Assembly (NCBI RefSeq): GCF_000004195.4
Contig: NC_030681.2
Location: forward strand, 139,930,006-139,994,005
Reading direction: 5' to 3'
DNA from: Xenopus tropicalis
Taxonomy: Eukaryota; Chordata; Amphibia; Anura; Pipidae
Length of the DNA stretch: 64,000 bases
Shown here: positions 1 to 12,420 of the stretch, in pieces
Layout: each line of letters begins with the position of its first letter
Position numbering within the stretch: the first letter of the stretch is position 1
Program-made: the position numbers and the translations under genes
The notes under the pieces: model-generated
The model's database searches: none
What the model saw: only the letters and a program-made list of their open reading frames with translations
Told to the model about the DNA's origin: nothing

Positions 1-986
1 CTGCAAAACAGAGCCTCCTGTAGGCTGCCAGTCCCCATAGGGGAAATAGCTGTTCCCAGAATTCCTCTTGACTGGCATGAACATGATTAGACAGTCCTTA
101 CCTTCACTGCTTTTCTCATGGATCCTAAGCTGCACACTAATTTAACAGCAGGAGGGCTGATATTACTCTTTGGGCAGAAAATACCTAAATGCAATGCCAG
201 AAGCACAGAAACCAGGCAGGATTTTGGGCAAGGTTAAATTTGCTGGTCAGCTGCACTTAGACACTCGAGCTCTTTCAGCAGGACATCGGCAGATGCAAAA
301 GAATTTGAGATTCTGTAGGACTTGTAGCAATAGAAAAAAATGTTCAAAAGAGTACTGTACTTATATGTATTAAAGCTTTCTCTGCTCAAAGGCTCATAAC
401 CCCTTTATTCAGGCTGCATTCTCTGTCCCATGGATCAATGGGAGGAAGGAACTACTTCAAATGAATGACTACCTTTTTAGCACTTTCTTCTATTGCTCTC
501 AGTGATCTGAGACTCAGAATGCAGAATGCGGGTTTTTCCTCCCCTGTATTTCCACTGGTCGTAATGGAGGGATATGAAATACAGTTCTTCCCCATCCTAT
601 TACTGACTGGCTGTTATATAGGCTAGCAGCAAATGTCCCGCACCAGCGTACAGGGCACATACAGAACCCCTTGATCAGGAAATGGATCAGGCTGGGCAAG
701 CAGTATCCTAATGTACTATAATGTGTGCCAGAATAAAGTGAAAGGATGTTTTCCTTTGTGCATAAAGAAATGTTAACTAAGTATGCATGCAAAGGAACAT
801 AAACAATATAACATTGCCCCCTCAAATAAAGACCAATGTGAATTATAGAGATTAATAAATAAATAAGATGTAATAAATAAGTTTAGTGTATTTTATTGCA
901 TAACCCTGTATATGTATTTCTGTGCAAATAAGAGACACTTCTTGTGAAGTAATGAGTAAAGAATTAGGAAATAGTAGGTAGCGAAA
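1..986. other. Unassigned non-coding sequence
   Basis: No coding region, RNA gene or recognisable repeat is visible. Short open frames here have no low-complexity bias but also no family motif. The stretch is moderately AT-rich, with a small run of ATAA-type repeats near 850-870. Confidence 0.5.
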
Positions 987-1000
987 TGTAGGGACCCATA

Positions 1001-1222
1001 GGGGCTGATTTACTAATCCACGAATCCGAATGGGAAAAATTCGTATTGGAAAACGAACATTTTGCGGCTTTTTCGTATGTTTTGCGACTTTTTCGTAGCC
1101 GGTACGACTTTCGCGAATTGTCGCGACTTTCGTATTGAGCACTCAGAAAAGTCGCAAAATACCGATCATTACAAAAAAAAAACGCATTCGGACGCTTTTC
1201 GGACGTTCGTGGATTAGTAAAT
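1001..1222. mobile_element. Foldback MITE, GGGGCTGATTTACTAATCC family
   Basis: The left terminus GGGGCTGATTTACTAATCC is followed by an inverted structure rich in CGAAAAA/TTTTTCG. The right side returns as GTGGATTAGTAAAT, but its last bases have diverged. Full-length relatives in this window end in AGTAAATCAGCCCC and are flanked by TA. It has no coding capacity and is presumably mobilised in trans. Confidence 0.8.
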
Positions 1223-1419
1223 GTGTTAGAAGGTATGGTGACTACTTCCTGCCTACTTTGGTATAGTGCTGGGAAAGGAGTGGCACCTTCCTGTTTGCTT
1301 CCACCTGATGAACAGGGTGGATGTTTGCTGTGAGCCCAGGGCATGGCCCCAGGCCCAGTGAAGTCGGAACAGGGCCCCGTGAATGAGGCATTAGATAGTG
1401 GCAGGTGTAGCTCCCTTTA

Positions 1420-1503
1420 TAGTACCACTCTAGGGGTGTAAGGCAGTTAGGGTTGAGCCCCTGTATAGTACCACTCTAGGAGTGTAAGGCAGTTAGGGCT
1501 GAG
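1420..1503. repeat. Two-copy tandem duplication
   Basis: Two adjacent copies share TAGTACCACTCTAGG and GTGTAAGGCAGTTAGGG with only a few differences. They lie inside the LTR-like repeat. Confidence 0.7.
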
Positions 1504-1870
1504 CTAGAATGAGCAGCATTGAGCTCCTGCATAGGACTTGCAGTTTTTCTGGAGATATCTCTCCCAGGCTATATTGCCTGTAGTGTAGGGAACCCAGTGA
1601 ATAGGGAATCAGGATAGAGAATTCCCTCAGGGTTCCACTACGGGGTGGGGCAGAGGTGATGTGAGATTCCTGCCCAGTCTGCCCGCAGGGGAGTGTCAGT
1701 CTGTATTACACTCTGTATGTGGTGTTGCCTGTACCAATGGCCTCTGAAGCTGTATTGTGAGTAACCCTGTGGATGTTCTATAAACACTTGTTATTTTGTT
1801 ATTTGCAAGAACCTCTGGCTCCCTCTGTTTTTATTTTTCTGCATAGCAATAAGAGAGGTGTAGTTGCACA

Positions 1871-4013
1871 ACACCCTCACCTTCCTCTTCCACTTAGTGA
1901 AGGCCCATTAGAAATAGAGGTTACAAAATCAATGACCAATAACCTACAGTAGGTTAATGTAAGATGTACAGATGGTGTTTATCCCCACAGTGAGTGTGGA
2001 TATGTGTGTTCATGCATTCAAGGCAAAGAAGGTTCTCTGGTCTAAATAGTGAACATAAATAAGGCAGAGATGGTTCTTATTAAGTAAAAAGAGAAAGGAA
2101 TAGTGTATTGTGTGTGTGTCTGTAAGTGTAAGTGAGTGTGTGTAGTATGCGCACAAAGCAAACCCTCTGGACAGTATAATGCATTAATCTGGTTCTAATA
2201 ACCTAAATAGAGAAATACAAGTAATTAGTAAGTAAAGCATCAACATTATTCTCGTGTTCTTAGATGTTGAAGAGCATTGATGTGGAAATAAGTCTTGTTG
2301 AGACAGAGAGAAGTAGGTGTGTAGGGAAAAGCTAAGGAGTGGCAATGGTAGGCAATGTCACAAGTAAAATAAAGTGTGGGAGAATGCTGAGTGTGTGGCT
2401 TGTAATCTTAGCTAAGGCTGAAACTGAAACAAAAGTGTCAGAGAGATGGGTGTGGCTATTTCCATAGGCTTTTATAGAACCTAAATTCCAGTTTGTAGCC
2501 TGGAAATATGAATCACTCGTGAAATAGGCAATGTATTCTAGGAGCTTTTCCAGATAATAAAACATAAAAAACATAAATACAATTTGGGTCCAATCGGATA
2601 CATAAAGCACTTGTGGAATCTGACACTGAAGGTGCAGTGCAAACTTATATATGGCTCAAGGTTTATCTCCCATGTCTTGGGCGACTAATCTCCCCAGATT
2701 GCCATCCCACCAGCGATTCCCTTAGGAATTAACTTTGGCTCTTGGCTAGTGGGCATGCTCAGTTCTTCCTAACTCAGGATATACACCCTCCAGTCTAGCA
2801 GCCACTGGAAAGATGGCATTGCTGGTTTCCATAGAGACTCTGTTCTAGCTGTACACTCTGCTGGAGAAGTATATGCCCTGAGCACAGCTTAACCATTACA
2901 GGACACAAACAAGAACCTTTTCTGTTCTGCCTGTGTAAGCCTGCATTCTTCATTGCAGTGCACATGTACTGTTTGCAAATGTAAATGTCACTGATGATGT
3001 CAGAGGGAAAATGGCCGCTGGGTAAAAAGCTACCATTTGTTTTAGGAAAATGTGATAGTTCTGGTGAATGGAGGGGATATATGCAGATGTACAAATGGTG
3101 TGGTTTGGGTAGGGCCCACCTTATATAGGAAAATGTAGGGTTTACATGTCCTTCAACTGACTTACCCAAGGTCACAAGTTGTTGATACAGATGTGGTCAC
3201 CTAATCTCTCCCTAATTGTACAAACCCTCTACATTAAACGTACCAGTGCTTAGCTTCATGCCTGCTCTTTTACACCATTTCTTGGTCTGCCTAATATTTT
3301 TTTGTTCTTCAGGTCCTGCAGGATCTATTATAATGTTTCATACTTCTCTTTCTCCCTCTTTAGGATGTGCCTTTTTTATTTCTAGATTTCTACTGACATG
3401 TTACAAATGCAAAATATTTCCAAAGAATAGACAAATGCCTTCTCTTAGGATCTCCAGATAACATTTGACATACATTAACATACTTATAAAGCCTTAGACA
3501 ATTTCTACATGGCAGTACGGGCAGGATCATTTTAATGTCGCTAGTTTATAGCAGCAATAACATCTTGTCAGGTGAAGTGTTGACTGCAGTTAATGCTCTG
3601 GACAGTGAGTAATTATGACATAATTATTGGGCTTAGGAAGTGTAAAATGATTTTTCCATATCCCTTGCAGGACTCGTGAAGTCAAACATGTCTGTATATA
3701 TAGTAACAGGGTTGTTTCACTTCTGATAATGTATTCCTTTTACTGGGGTGGGTTGGTTGTGTATGTCTGTGGACCTTTTCAACAGGTCTTCCCTTTCTAA
3801 CAAGTCATATACATTGAACCATTTATGTCCCAAGTCCTAGCTCGATCACTAGTTCTAAATATTTTATTTATCAGGATAGTTATAGTAGCTCACAATAACT
3901 TCTCAAGTACTTTGTGTATATTGTACACTGTGATGAATGAGTAAGTATACTGTGGTAGTCCTTACCATGGGAATACCAGCCTCTTTAGATTAACTCACTG
4001 TGAGCCTCTAGTA
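1871..4013. other. Unassigned non-coding sequence
   Basis: There is no gene or recognised repeat here. A short GT-rich stretch (about 2105-2145) is the only simple-sequence feature. Short open frames such as 2795-3175 on the minus strand have no recognisable domain. Confidence 0.5.
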
Positions 4014-4245
4014 CAAGGATCCTCAGCCTTTTTTACTATTAAGCCACACTCAGATGTAAAAAGTGTTGGGGAGCCACACAAGCATGAAAAAGTTCTTTGG
4101 AGATGCCAAATAAGGGCTGTGATTGGCTATTTGGTATCCCCATGTGACTGCTGGCCTGCAGGAGGCTCTGCTTGGGGTAAAACTGTATCTCTGAACTTCC
4201 AAGCCTTGTCTCCAAGTCAGAAATTTAAAAATGGCGCCTACTTTG
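4014..4245 (+). mobile_element. Buster-type hAT MITE, right end lost
   Basis: It shares with five other copies in the window the left segment around CAAGGATCCTCAGCC, the central GCTGTGATTGGCTATTTGG, and the GGCCTGCAGGAGGCTCTGCT segment. The right terminus (TTGGGGATCACTG in the intact copies) is missing, so no target duplication can be read. Confidence 0.75.
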
Positions 4246-5347
4246 ATCAGCAAGGGGGCGGGGCTTAGGGAACTGTTCCAAACCATATATATAACTATAT
4301 AACATTAATATACAGTCTATAGAGTATTTACAGCAATTATTCAGTTAAAATTACTCAAATAACTAAATATGTTATTTTTTCCCATATTTAACATTTTTTT
4401 TGCTGCCATGGTAACTTCTAATATCTTTATATTATCAGGCAGTGGGTACATTTTCATAGACCATGTTACAATAAGGTAGATGATCCAAGTCACATCACAA
4501 AGCTTTATTTTAACGAATGAAATCACTTAGTACTATAGATAGGAACATATTGTACAAGTAGTTAATGGCCTTTGTTCAGTTTATACAATTTCTTTGGATG
4601 CATTTATTATTGCATATTGTCAGCCCTGCATTATAGATTACTTGGAGCCATGGAAATGAACTAAAGCAACTAGAGAAATATATAAATACATTTATACAGC
4701 TTTAGCATAGTATGAACTATAGCCGGCATACTTAAATCAGTACCAAATGTTACTCTGTAGATCTCCCCGCAGATTTAAATCATTATTGATTTTTTTATGT
4801 TATTGGCAGCTGGTAAAATTAGCTGTCTCCAGTCCAATCCAGCTTCATAGAATCTATATGCAATTATTGATTTTGCTATTTAGAGGTTGACAAGTTAAGG
4901 GCTTCTTGGATATAGAAATTTAGATTATACATTGGATAAGGATTTGTGAGTTAAATTCCAGAATATATATATACATATTTACATGCATTTATTTGAATGC
5001 ACAATGGGATAATCTCTGGGGGATTGCAGTATATTTATAGCTATCTTGAAATGCTATTGAAGCTTTTAAGGAAATGCAGTTTAAAGAAGAAAGTGACTTA
5101 CTCAATTGTATGTCTCTTAAGGGACACGTTTAATATTGCAGAAAATACAATTACAATGTGCCTTTACAAAACATTTCTCCATATATATTTCACTGTGGCT
5201 CCTTGGATATAAGTGAGGTTCCACTAACAATCCTCTAGGTCAGTGATGTCCAACTTATTATATGTAACGGGCCAATTACTTGTGTATAGAATTTGCAAGG
5301 GCTGAACTAAATCAATATGTTGATCTCATACATTGAAGTCTATAGAG
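4246..5347. other. Unassigned AT-rich non-coding sequence
   Basis: No gene or repeat family is recognised. Short open frames at 4341-4526 (minus) and 4997-5212 (plus) have no family motif. Confidence 0.5.
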
Positions 5348-5631
5348 CAGGGATCCCCAACCTTTTTCACTCAGATGTAAAAAATGTTGGTGAGCTAAAC
5401 AAGCATGAAAAAAGTTCCTTCAGGATGCCAAATAAGGTCTGTGATTGGCTATTTGGTAGCCCCATGTGGATTCCTGGCCTGCAAGAGGCTCTGCTTGGAG
5501 TAAAACTGTTTTATACTTCCAAAAATTACCTCCAAACTAAAAATTGGCAAATACTTTGAGGCCACTGGGAGCAACGTCAAAGTGGGTGGTGATCAACATG
5601 GCGCTTAGAAGCCACTGGTTGGGGATCACTG
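5348..5631 (+). mobile_element. Buster-type hAT MITE
   Basis: It begins CAGGGATCCCCAACC and ends GGTTGGGGATCACTG. It is flanked by an 8-bp duplication, CTATAGAG on the left (5340-5347) and CTAAAGAG on the right (5632-5639), matching 7 of 8 and with TA or AA at positions 4-5. The nnnTAnnn target pattern is that described for Buster-type hAT transposons. The element has no coding capacity. Confidence 0.85.
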
Positions 5632-5639
5632 CTAAAGAG

Positions 5640-5946
5640 TCTTTGAGTAGACTGGGGGCCCACAGGGCACCAGCTGGACAGCCCTGCTCTTGGTCATTCA
5701 CCTTCAAAGAATAGAGACCACATAAAATCTTCAATGACCCCTGAATTGGCACAGCACCTACTATGCTCCTTGAGAGTTCCCCAGCATCTCTCTCCAGTAC
5801 ATAGCATTTACAGCAAATTTCTAAATCTCTAAATGGCCATCAGACATGGTTTTCTTGGCATATATAAGACAAATATATATAAGGCCTCTGCTTTAGTAGC
5901 ATCCTGGAAATACCATTTTGAGCTCAACAAAAGCTTTTTGTTTACA
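5640..5946. other. Unassigned non-coding sequence
   Basis: No gene, RNA or repeat family is recognised between the two MITEs. Confidence 0.4.
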
Positions 5947-5954
5947 CTAGACAG

Positions 5955-6423
5955 TAGTGATGGGCGAAATGCTTTGCCAGGCATGGATTTGCGGCGAATT
6001 TCTGTGTTTCGCCATTGGCGGATTGTTTCGCTATTAGCGGATTGTTTTGCGAAACGGATGAAAAAATTTGCAGCGAAAAAATTTGGCACATGTCCAAAAA
6101 TTGTCACCCGCATCAAAAGAATTGTAGCGCGTCAAAATAAATAGTCGCAGGTGTCAAAAGAATAGTTACACGTCAAAATAAATAGTCGCGGGTGTCAAAA
6201 GAATTGTCGCTCATCAAAATAAATAGTCGCGAGCATCAAAATAAATAGTCGTGGGCGCAAAAGAATAGTCGCAAGCATCAAAAGAATAGTTGCGGGCAAC
6301 AATTTTTTTCTTTTGACGCGTGACATTTTCACCGTTTCACAAATTTTTCACCGTTTCGTGGATCTTTTGAAAGATTTGCAACTTTTTCTGCGAAGCTAAA
6401 CGGGACAGATTCGCTCATCACTA
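5955..6423. mobile_element. Ac-type hAT MITE
   Basis: The termini are TAGTGATGGGCGAAAT and ATTCGCTCATCACTA. The exact 8-bp duplication CTAGACAG lies at 5947-5954 and 6424-6431, with T at position 2 and A at position 7 (nTnnnnAn, the Ac-type hAT pattern). Internally it carries an irregular tandem array of AATAGTCGC-containing units (about 6120-6300). Open frames across it are by-products of the array. Confidence 0.9.
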
Positions 6424-6431
6424 CTAGACAG

Positions 6432-7321
6432 CTCTCTCTTTCTCTCACTCTGGAGACACACCAAATACTGCAAAGCATGCTCTGTTTTATATTCCTTCAA
6501 GGTTGTTTCATTTTATATTCTAAACACATGGGCAATTTACTTCTAAAGGACTTAGTTCTTCATGAAGGTTTTAATTACACGTGGCCACAGAACATGCATG
6601 GAAGATGAGTTTATACTTAGTGTGTTTCCTTATCAGAGAAAGTGAAGCATGGAACTCTCACAAAAAATACTTTAGAGTAGAGCTGAAAGCTTTAATGAAA
6701 CATCCTAGCCCGAAGGACAAGACTAGCGCCATTAATTCACTACAACATGGCTGCTATGTGTGAAGAACATAGTATAATAGATTGACAGTTGGATATGACT
6801 GCCAGATCTGCTCCAATTATCCAAACACATCCCAAATAGCAAACAGCTACATTGAGATCACACTGCAACAGTTGTAGATTCAGTAGGAAAAGGTGCCAAA
6901 ACAACAGATATCTACGTCTATGTTAGAGGGGGTGTAGGGGCTGGAACAAGTTCGCTGCTTTGGATTCTACACATAGCAAACAAACGCTTTCTAATTTACA
7001 TTCATTTACTGTACATACATTTTTTTCTCCATGCTTTGCAAAGAAGAGTGAAGAAGCAATAATGTAGATTCCAAAGTGCTTGCTGTTGATTCTTAGATTC
7101 AGCAAACTTATTTCCCAGGCTTCACTTTTCCTACAAACAAGCGCTATCTACAGTCAACTATTAATTGCCCCATCACATGGCATATTCATTGTCAGTTGAA
7201 TTTTTTTAACTCTTACAAACAACTAAAACTGCCCTAATGTTGCCCTCAAAGCATTCTTCAGAAACAATGTAACCATTGCTATGAAAAATAAGGATAGTAT
7301 GGGATACCCTGGAGTTCTCTA
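6432..7321. other. Unassigned non-coding sequence
   Basis: Nothing recognisable is seen: no repeat family, no coding signature, and no simple repeats of note. Confidence 0.45.
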
Positions 7322-7329
7322 ACTTATAT

Positions 7330-7528
7330 CAGGGGTGGCCAGACCTTTTTCTTCTGCGATCAACTGATGACCCAGGGATGCGGAAGTGCGGCACGAATGA
7401 ATACATATGCTGCGTTGTGTACGTACGCATTCACACAGCACTTCCCGCATCCCCAGCTTCATCGTGGTCCACCAGAAATCCACGGGTGATCGACTGGAGG
7501 ACTACGATCAACGTATTGGCCACCCCTG
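7330..7528. mobile_element. Short hAT-type MITE (199 bp)
   Basis: It has inverted termini CAGGGGTGGCCA and TGGCCACCCCTG. An exact 8-bp duplication, ACTTATAT, lies at 7322-7329 and 7529-7536. Positions 4-5 are TA, the Buster-type target pattern. The interior is moderately GC-rich and partly palindromic (CACAGCACTTCCCGCATCC pairs with the left half). It has no coding capacity. Confidence 0.88.
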
Positions 7529-7619
7529 ACTTATATAAATGAATGTAGTCAGTTCTCTTGTGCTATTAAATGTAAATCAAATTTCTTTTTACATGCAACA
7601 ATTCTTTCTTAAAAGTCAA

Positions 7620-7756
7620 TGGGCGCTTTTTCTCTGCAATTTTTTTGTTGCAGAAAATTTTTGACACAGTTTCGCAAATCAATTAGTGGATGTCAAAATT
7701 CTGAATTTCGTCGCAAATCCATGCCTGGTGCAAAAAAAATCCCCGATCAGTAGTGG
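7620..7756. mobile_element. Fragment of Ac-type hAT MITE
   Basis: It carries the family's GCAAATCCATGCCTGG segment followed by a decayed CATCACTA-like end. The left terminus is absent. Confidence 0.5.
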
Positions 7757-7797
7757 TGCCTGGTCTATTCGATGTACAGCAACGTCCCAGTACTAGG

Positions 7798-7988
7798 GGA
7801 TAGAGACCGCACTCACTCAATCTTTTCAAAGTGGGGCACTTACCCCATTTATTCAACCAGTGAAACCATGAAGATCAACACCTGACGAAGGTAGGGAGTG
7901 TCCTGCTCCAAAATAATGATCTTTGTTGGCTAAATAAATAGGGTAAGCTCCCTACTTTGAAAATACTGAGTGAGTGCGGTCTCTATCT
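7798..7988. repeat. Inverted repeat flanking a decayed hammerhead-like motif
   Basis: The left arm (about 7798-7852) reappears inverted at about 7931-7988. Both contain the sequence read as TAGAGACCGCACTCACTCA on the left and its complement on the right. Between them at 7882-7913 is CTGACGA, a GGAG/CTCC hairpin and AAAAT, which I read as a decayed hammerhead core. An AATAAATAGGG segment follows, as in the other hammerhead-bearing repeats here. Confidence 0.6.
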
Positions 7989-8870
7989 CCTGGTATTCTC
8001 AATTTTAACATCCATCTGCACAAAAATGAATTTAAATGTGGTGCAGCCTTCCAGTAATATGGCCTCCTCACATCACAGCAAATATCCATTTCCAGTATTC
8101 CTGGAATCTGAACGCCTCGGAAAACTTCTTCATGACTAAAGGAACGCATAACTGCTTTCCCTCTTTCCCTTGATATCTACACTTAGATTTCTATAAGCAT
8201 TTATTGTATTTTAGACCCCCATGATTTTACATTGCAATGTGTTATGTACGTCTTGAGTAATGTATGGGATTATAATTTTAAAATGTGCTTTATCTAAATA
8301 TATTTATTGAGGTAAATTGCCCCTGGAATCTTCTCATTATCAGTGTAGCAGACTCTGGAAACAGCTACATTCAGTTTGATGTATTACAAGCTGTTTCTTG
8401 TTTTTAGTGATATTAATATACATCATTTGGCAGCTTGGTAATGGGCACCACAACCCCCTTATGTTTCTATAAATACTTGGCTATGATAGCACAACTGTGG
8501 TATGTGTGCCCCCTCATATATATTTACTGATTGCATTTTGACATAGCCATACCTTTGGGAGTGGCACCTAGAGTTTCCACCTTTCAGAAAGGCTGTCCGG
8601 GTCAAAACCTCCTGCCTGGTTTCCCTAATTAGGAAAACCTGGCAGGACTCTTGACGTGGCAACCAGTTATAGCCCCGCCCTATGATGTCTCGGCCCCAAA
8701 TCCTCCCCGTCCAATAATGCCAACCCCAACCTGCTCCCCGCCCCCCATGATGTCACCCCTGCCCATCTTTCTTAGCAGGCACCATTGGCACCATTGCACT
8801 GTTGTCACCACAATCTCCTGGCATTTTCCACTTTATGACCCTCTTATAGGTCATTTTTTTAGGCACCCTA
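7989..8870. other. Unassigned non-coding sequence
   Basis: No gene is recognised. About 8640-8800 is unusually C-rich and resembles an interspersed repeat, but I cannot name it. Confidence 0.4.
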
Positions 8871-9218
8871 GGGGGCAGATTTACTAATCCACGAATGGAC
8901 CGAAAGCGTCCAAATGCGTTTTTTCCGTAATGATCGGTATTTTGAAATTTTTTTCGTCGGCGTCGTAACTTTTTCGCGAATTGTCGTGACTTTTTCGTCG
9001 CAAAAAAATCGTACTGTCGCGCCGAGTATGAAAGCGCCAAAAAAGTCGTAACAGCTACGAAAAAGTCGTGACAATTCGCAAAAGTCGGAACGGCTACGAA
9101 AAAGTCGCGACGGCAACGAAAAAATCGCAAAAAATACGAAAAAGACGCAAAATGTTCGTTTCCAATCTGATTTTTTCCCATTCGGGATTCAGATTTATGG
9201 ATTAGTAAAACTGCCCCT
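8871..9218. mobile_element. Foldback MITE, GGGGCTGATTTACTAATCC family
   Basis: The left end GGGGGCAGATTTACTAATCC and the right end GGATTAGTAAAACTGCCCC are inverted copies, flanked by TA (CCCTA on the left, TTAG on the right). The body is a long imperfect palindrome of TTTTTCG/CGAAAAA units. The 142-codon minus-strand frame across it is a by-product of this simple composition. Confidence 0.82.
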
Positions 9219-10265
9219 TAGTGTATAATGTGATTGGAGGATGCATAATATGTTGGGGTACCCAGAATATCAATAGGTCCCGCCAAGGACACCTGGCCTG
9301 CATTGCATGTGTCATGTATGTGTATCCTCTGCCTTCAGGGACCACCCCAGTTTGCAAGCACCTGATGTATATTATTCTGTCTAAATTCTGTCTAATCTGA
9401 AATATGCAACAATCCAATAAGTTTGTTATATCTTGATTTAACTAGGTTTTCTTCGAGATACTATTATCATTCTGACAACTGTCAACCAATAATTGGTTTA
9501 CATTTATTTACATTTTGATGTTTTTATTTTTCTGTTTGATTTAAAAACCCACCAAAGGGAAAGCTGCTTGGCAGGTAAAATGCACACAGAGGGGAAAATA
9601 CTTTAAATAGCATGAAATTAATAGTTGTCAAAACACTATAACCTGATTTTGTCTTTTTTTTGCCTCTTCCTCTCCATTTGAATAAGAATATATGCCATAT
9701 GCACTGAAGGCAATAAGAACTGAAGGCAATAAGCACTGAAGGCAATAAGATGCAGAATAGTTTTATTTGCTTTATAATATTGCTACACTTTATATTGCTG
9801 TATAAGTTTAGTATGTCCACCTTTTAGAAAGAAACAATGGTTTCCATTACAGTGGTTGCCAAGGTTACAGATTTGACAGGGGTTAGTTTGAAACTTTTTC
9901 AAGCAGGAGATTAGCAACATACTTCACAAACTTTATGTTTTTGCTAATATGCTGTAAATTCAAAAATAAAAAAAAATAGCATGAGGAGAACAACCTATGA
10001 GGTGAAGAGGAAATGGAGTTGTGTATTCAACTCCTGGAAGCCTGCCATTACATCTTCCCCCATGAATACAGTGTTGCCTGAGTTTGTAAGCAATGTATTC
10101 ATCAAGGGCAGGCAGAAAGACACCCCCCATCTGTAACTTGAACTTTAATGAAGCATGCAATATGGGGGGGCTCTGGTGGGCACATCATTAGATATGTATC
10201 TACAATGCTCACATATATTATAGACACAATACAAGCTGACAAATCATAAATGAACTTCTTGTTTG
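9219..10265. other. Unassigned sequence with a short 20-bp tandem repeat
   Basis: Three copies of a unit containing CTGAAGGCAATAAG occur at about 9700-9750. No gene is otherwise recognised. Confidence 0.5.
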
Positions 10266-11094
10266 TGCAGGGACCCATAGGGTTAACAATCCCTATACCC
10301 TTATTCCCTACCATTTCCTAATTTGCTGTAACTATGCAGAAATACATGTAATCCACTTTTGTTATTTATATGTGAAGTTATTGACCCTTAAATAGGATGG
10401 CCACTTCCTGCATACTGTAATATCGAGTCAGGCAGGGGGTGGGCACTTCCGCTTTCCAGCATAAGGTTGTGTTCCAGGGACTCTGGATTAACTAGGCCCA
10501 GAAGCATCGAGCCCTACAGAAAAGCCATAGCTCTAGAGATAAGTTGAGGAGCAGGGACGCAGTGAATGAGGGTAAGTCAGTGTGCTGGTTATTTGTGAGA
10601 GCACATTTTCGGAACATGAGAAAGCTCAGGATTATTTAGAAAGAGCAGTTGTGTGCTCCAACAAGGAGACATTAGTGGGAGTAGTTTTTCTACTGCCTTA
10701 GTGAAGGGACTACATTAGCCACAGGGAATTCTTGTTTAGTATAAACTCCCTGATTCAAGTTGGCTGTATCTGGGCCATTTAAGGTAAAAACCCTTGAGAC
10801 TTCATTCTGTTTTCCCACATTGGTCTCTGCAGTGGTGCTACCACACTCTGCATTTATATTGACTGCACCTGATATTCCTCTGTACTAGCTCATTGCTGTC
10901 TATGAAGATTCTCATTCATCCAGGTCATTATATAGAGGATCTAGTAGAATTAATTCTAAAACAACTGGACTTTTCTGCGTTTTCTGAGTTTTACATCATT
11001 GCTGTTATTATTTACCCTGCATTTGCTTTGTCTTGGACAAATAAATCTAGTTCCAGTTATTTGCAAAGAACCTCTGGTGTCCTATGCTACAGTA
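10266..11094 (+). repeat. LTR-like interspersed repeat, copy B
   Basis: It starts TGCAGGGACCCATAGGG and ends near TTTGCAAAGAACCTCTGG, matching the start and end of the 987-1850 repeat. An AATAAA (11040) lies about 25 bases before the shared end segment, as a polyadenylation signal would in an LTR. Possible 5-bp flanks are GTTTG on the left and GTATG on the right. The middle is strongly diverged from copy A. Confidence 0.35.
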
Positions 11095-11095
11095 T

Positions 11096-11426
11096 GTAAC
11101 TGTCTCTAGGCTGCTATGGTATCTTCCAGCCTTTGCCCAGGCTGAGATATGTAACTGTCTCTAGGCTGCAATGGTATCTTCCAGCCTTTGCCCAGGCTGA
11201 GACATGTAACTGTCCCTAGGCTGCAATGGTATCTTCCAGCCTTTGCCCAGGCTGAGATATGTAACTGTCCCTAGGCTGCAATGGTATCTTCCAGCCTTTG
11301 CCCAGGCTGAGATATATAACTGTCTCTAGGCTGCAATGGTATCTTCCAGCCTTTGCCCAGGCTGAGATATATAACTGTCTCTAGGCTGCAATGGTATCTT
11401 CCAGCCTTTGCCCAGGGTGAGATACT
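11096..11426. repeat. 55-bp minisatellite, six copies
   Basis: The unit contains GTAACTGTCTCTAGGCTGC and TTCCAGCCTTTGCCCAGG. Unit starts fall at 11096, 11151, 11206, 11261, 11316 and 11371, exactly 55 bp apart, with only scattered substitutions. Confidence 0.95.
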
Positions 11427-12420
11427 GTACATATGCCCCATGCTCTATACCATCCAGCTGGACATTGCCTAATATTAGCCATTTGCATTGCTGTTATTTG
11501 GCACGCTGTATCTGAAGCTGTCTCATCATTCTTTGTATTTTCTGTATCTCTGATCTCTGGTATAAGGGTAAGCTTCAGTCGCTTCAGTCGTTCTCATGTC
11601 TAATAAATAAAGTCTCATTAATATTTCAGCCATTAATGAACAGCATTAGATTTGTTGTGTAAACAAAGCAACTGCAAAAATTCGAAATAAGATAGGAAAT
11701 TCCCTAACCCTCGGAAATAGTAAAAGTTTACAAATACGACTTTGTGTTGTAGAATTTGCTAAATTATTCTCCCAGATTATTTTTCAACCATAAACTCCTT
11801 GAAAACGCTCTCATTTCAAGCTAATGGGACCCGTATACTTTATCTGCAGTAAAACTCTTCTTAAAACTTAAAAAAATATCTAAATCCATTCCTGTAGGAG
11901 ATTGCTACTGACGTCTTAAATGTGTCCCTTGAAATTTCCTTTGTCGGAGTACAAGGAAAAAATATGGTAGCTTAATTGAGAAATGTTAGGATCAGCAACT
12001 TGCCTTCTATTTGCAAAACATTTCAATCAGACGGAGCCGGTGTTAACAACCCTGGAGCGTATGGCTGTAATGCTATTATATGCGGCGGAAATGTCTTCCC
12101 TAGGAATTATTGCATAGCGCCGAGGCACTTTAAATGATGAGACCTTTGGGCTCAATGCTTGCTCAATGACTTACTGATCATATTCACTTTGTTTACTAGT
12201 TAATCTTTTTTTTTTTTACTGCACTGCAAAAATTGAATTTTAAGCTGAGGCAATGTTCCCTCCATATTAGCTCATCAGAAAAGAAATAGAGAGCAAGCAA
12301 AGGAAAAAGATTTAAGACTTGGGAACCTAGGGGCGGATTTATAAAACTTTAAAACTGTGGGATCCTGGTGGATTCCCAAGAGTTCAAAAAATGGGCAAGT
12401 TTAGCAAAAATTGATGTGTA
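11427..12420. other. Unassigned, largely single-copy-looking sequence
   Basis: This is high-complexity AT-rich sequence without a recognised repeat or coding frame. The part at about 11640-12250 has no match elsewhere in the window and could be host regulatory sequence. That is only a suggestion. Confidence 0.35.

Larger units (their letters stand above)
987..1850 (+). repeat. LTR-like interspersed repeat, copy A
   Basis: It begins TGTAGGGACCCATAG and runs to a TTTGCAAGAACCTCTGG-type segment near 1800-1820. The same start and a near-identical end segment occur again at 10266-11094, so this is a dispersed repeat. The TG start and a TATAAA-like motif upstream of the conserved end would suit a retroviral-type LTR, but I find no clean target duplication. 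A foldback MITE at 1001-1222 interrupts it just inside its left end. A tandem duplication of about 60 bp (1420-1503, unit containing AGTACCACTCTAGG) lies inside. Confidence 0.35.

Noticed and set aside
6001..6430. CGAAACGG and similar words in the TAGTGATG MITEs as hammerhead cores
   Set aside because: They are parts of the MITE's own inverted arms. No CTGANGA lies upstream at a suitable distance.
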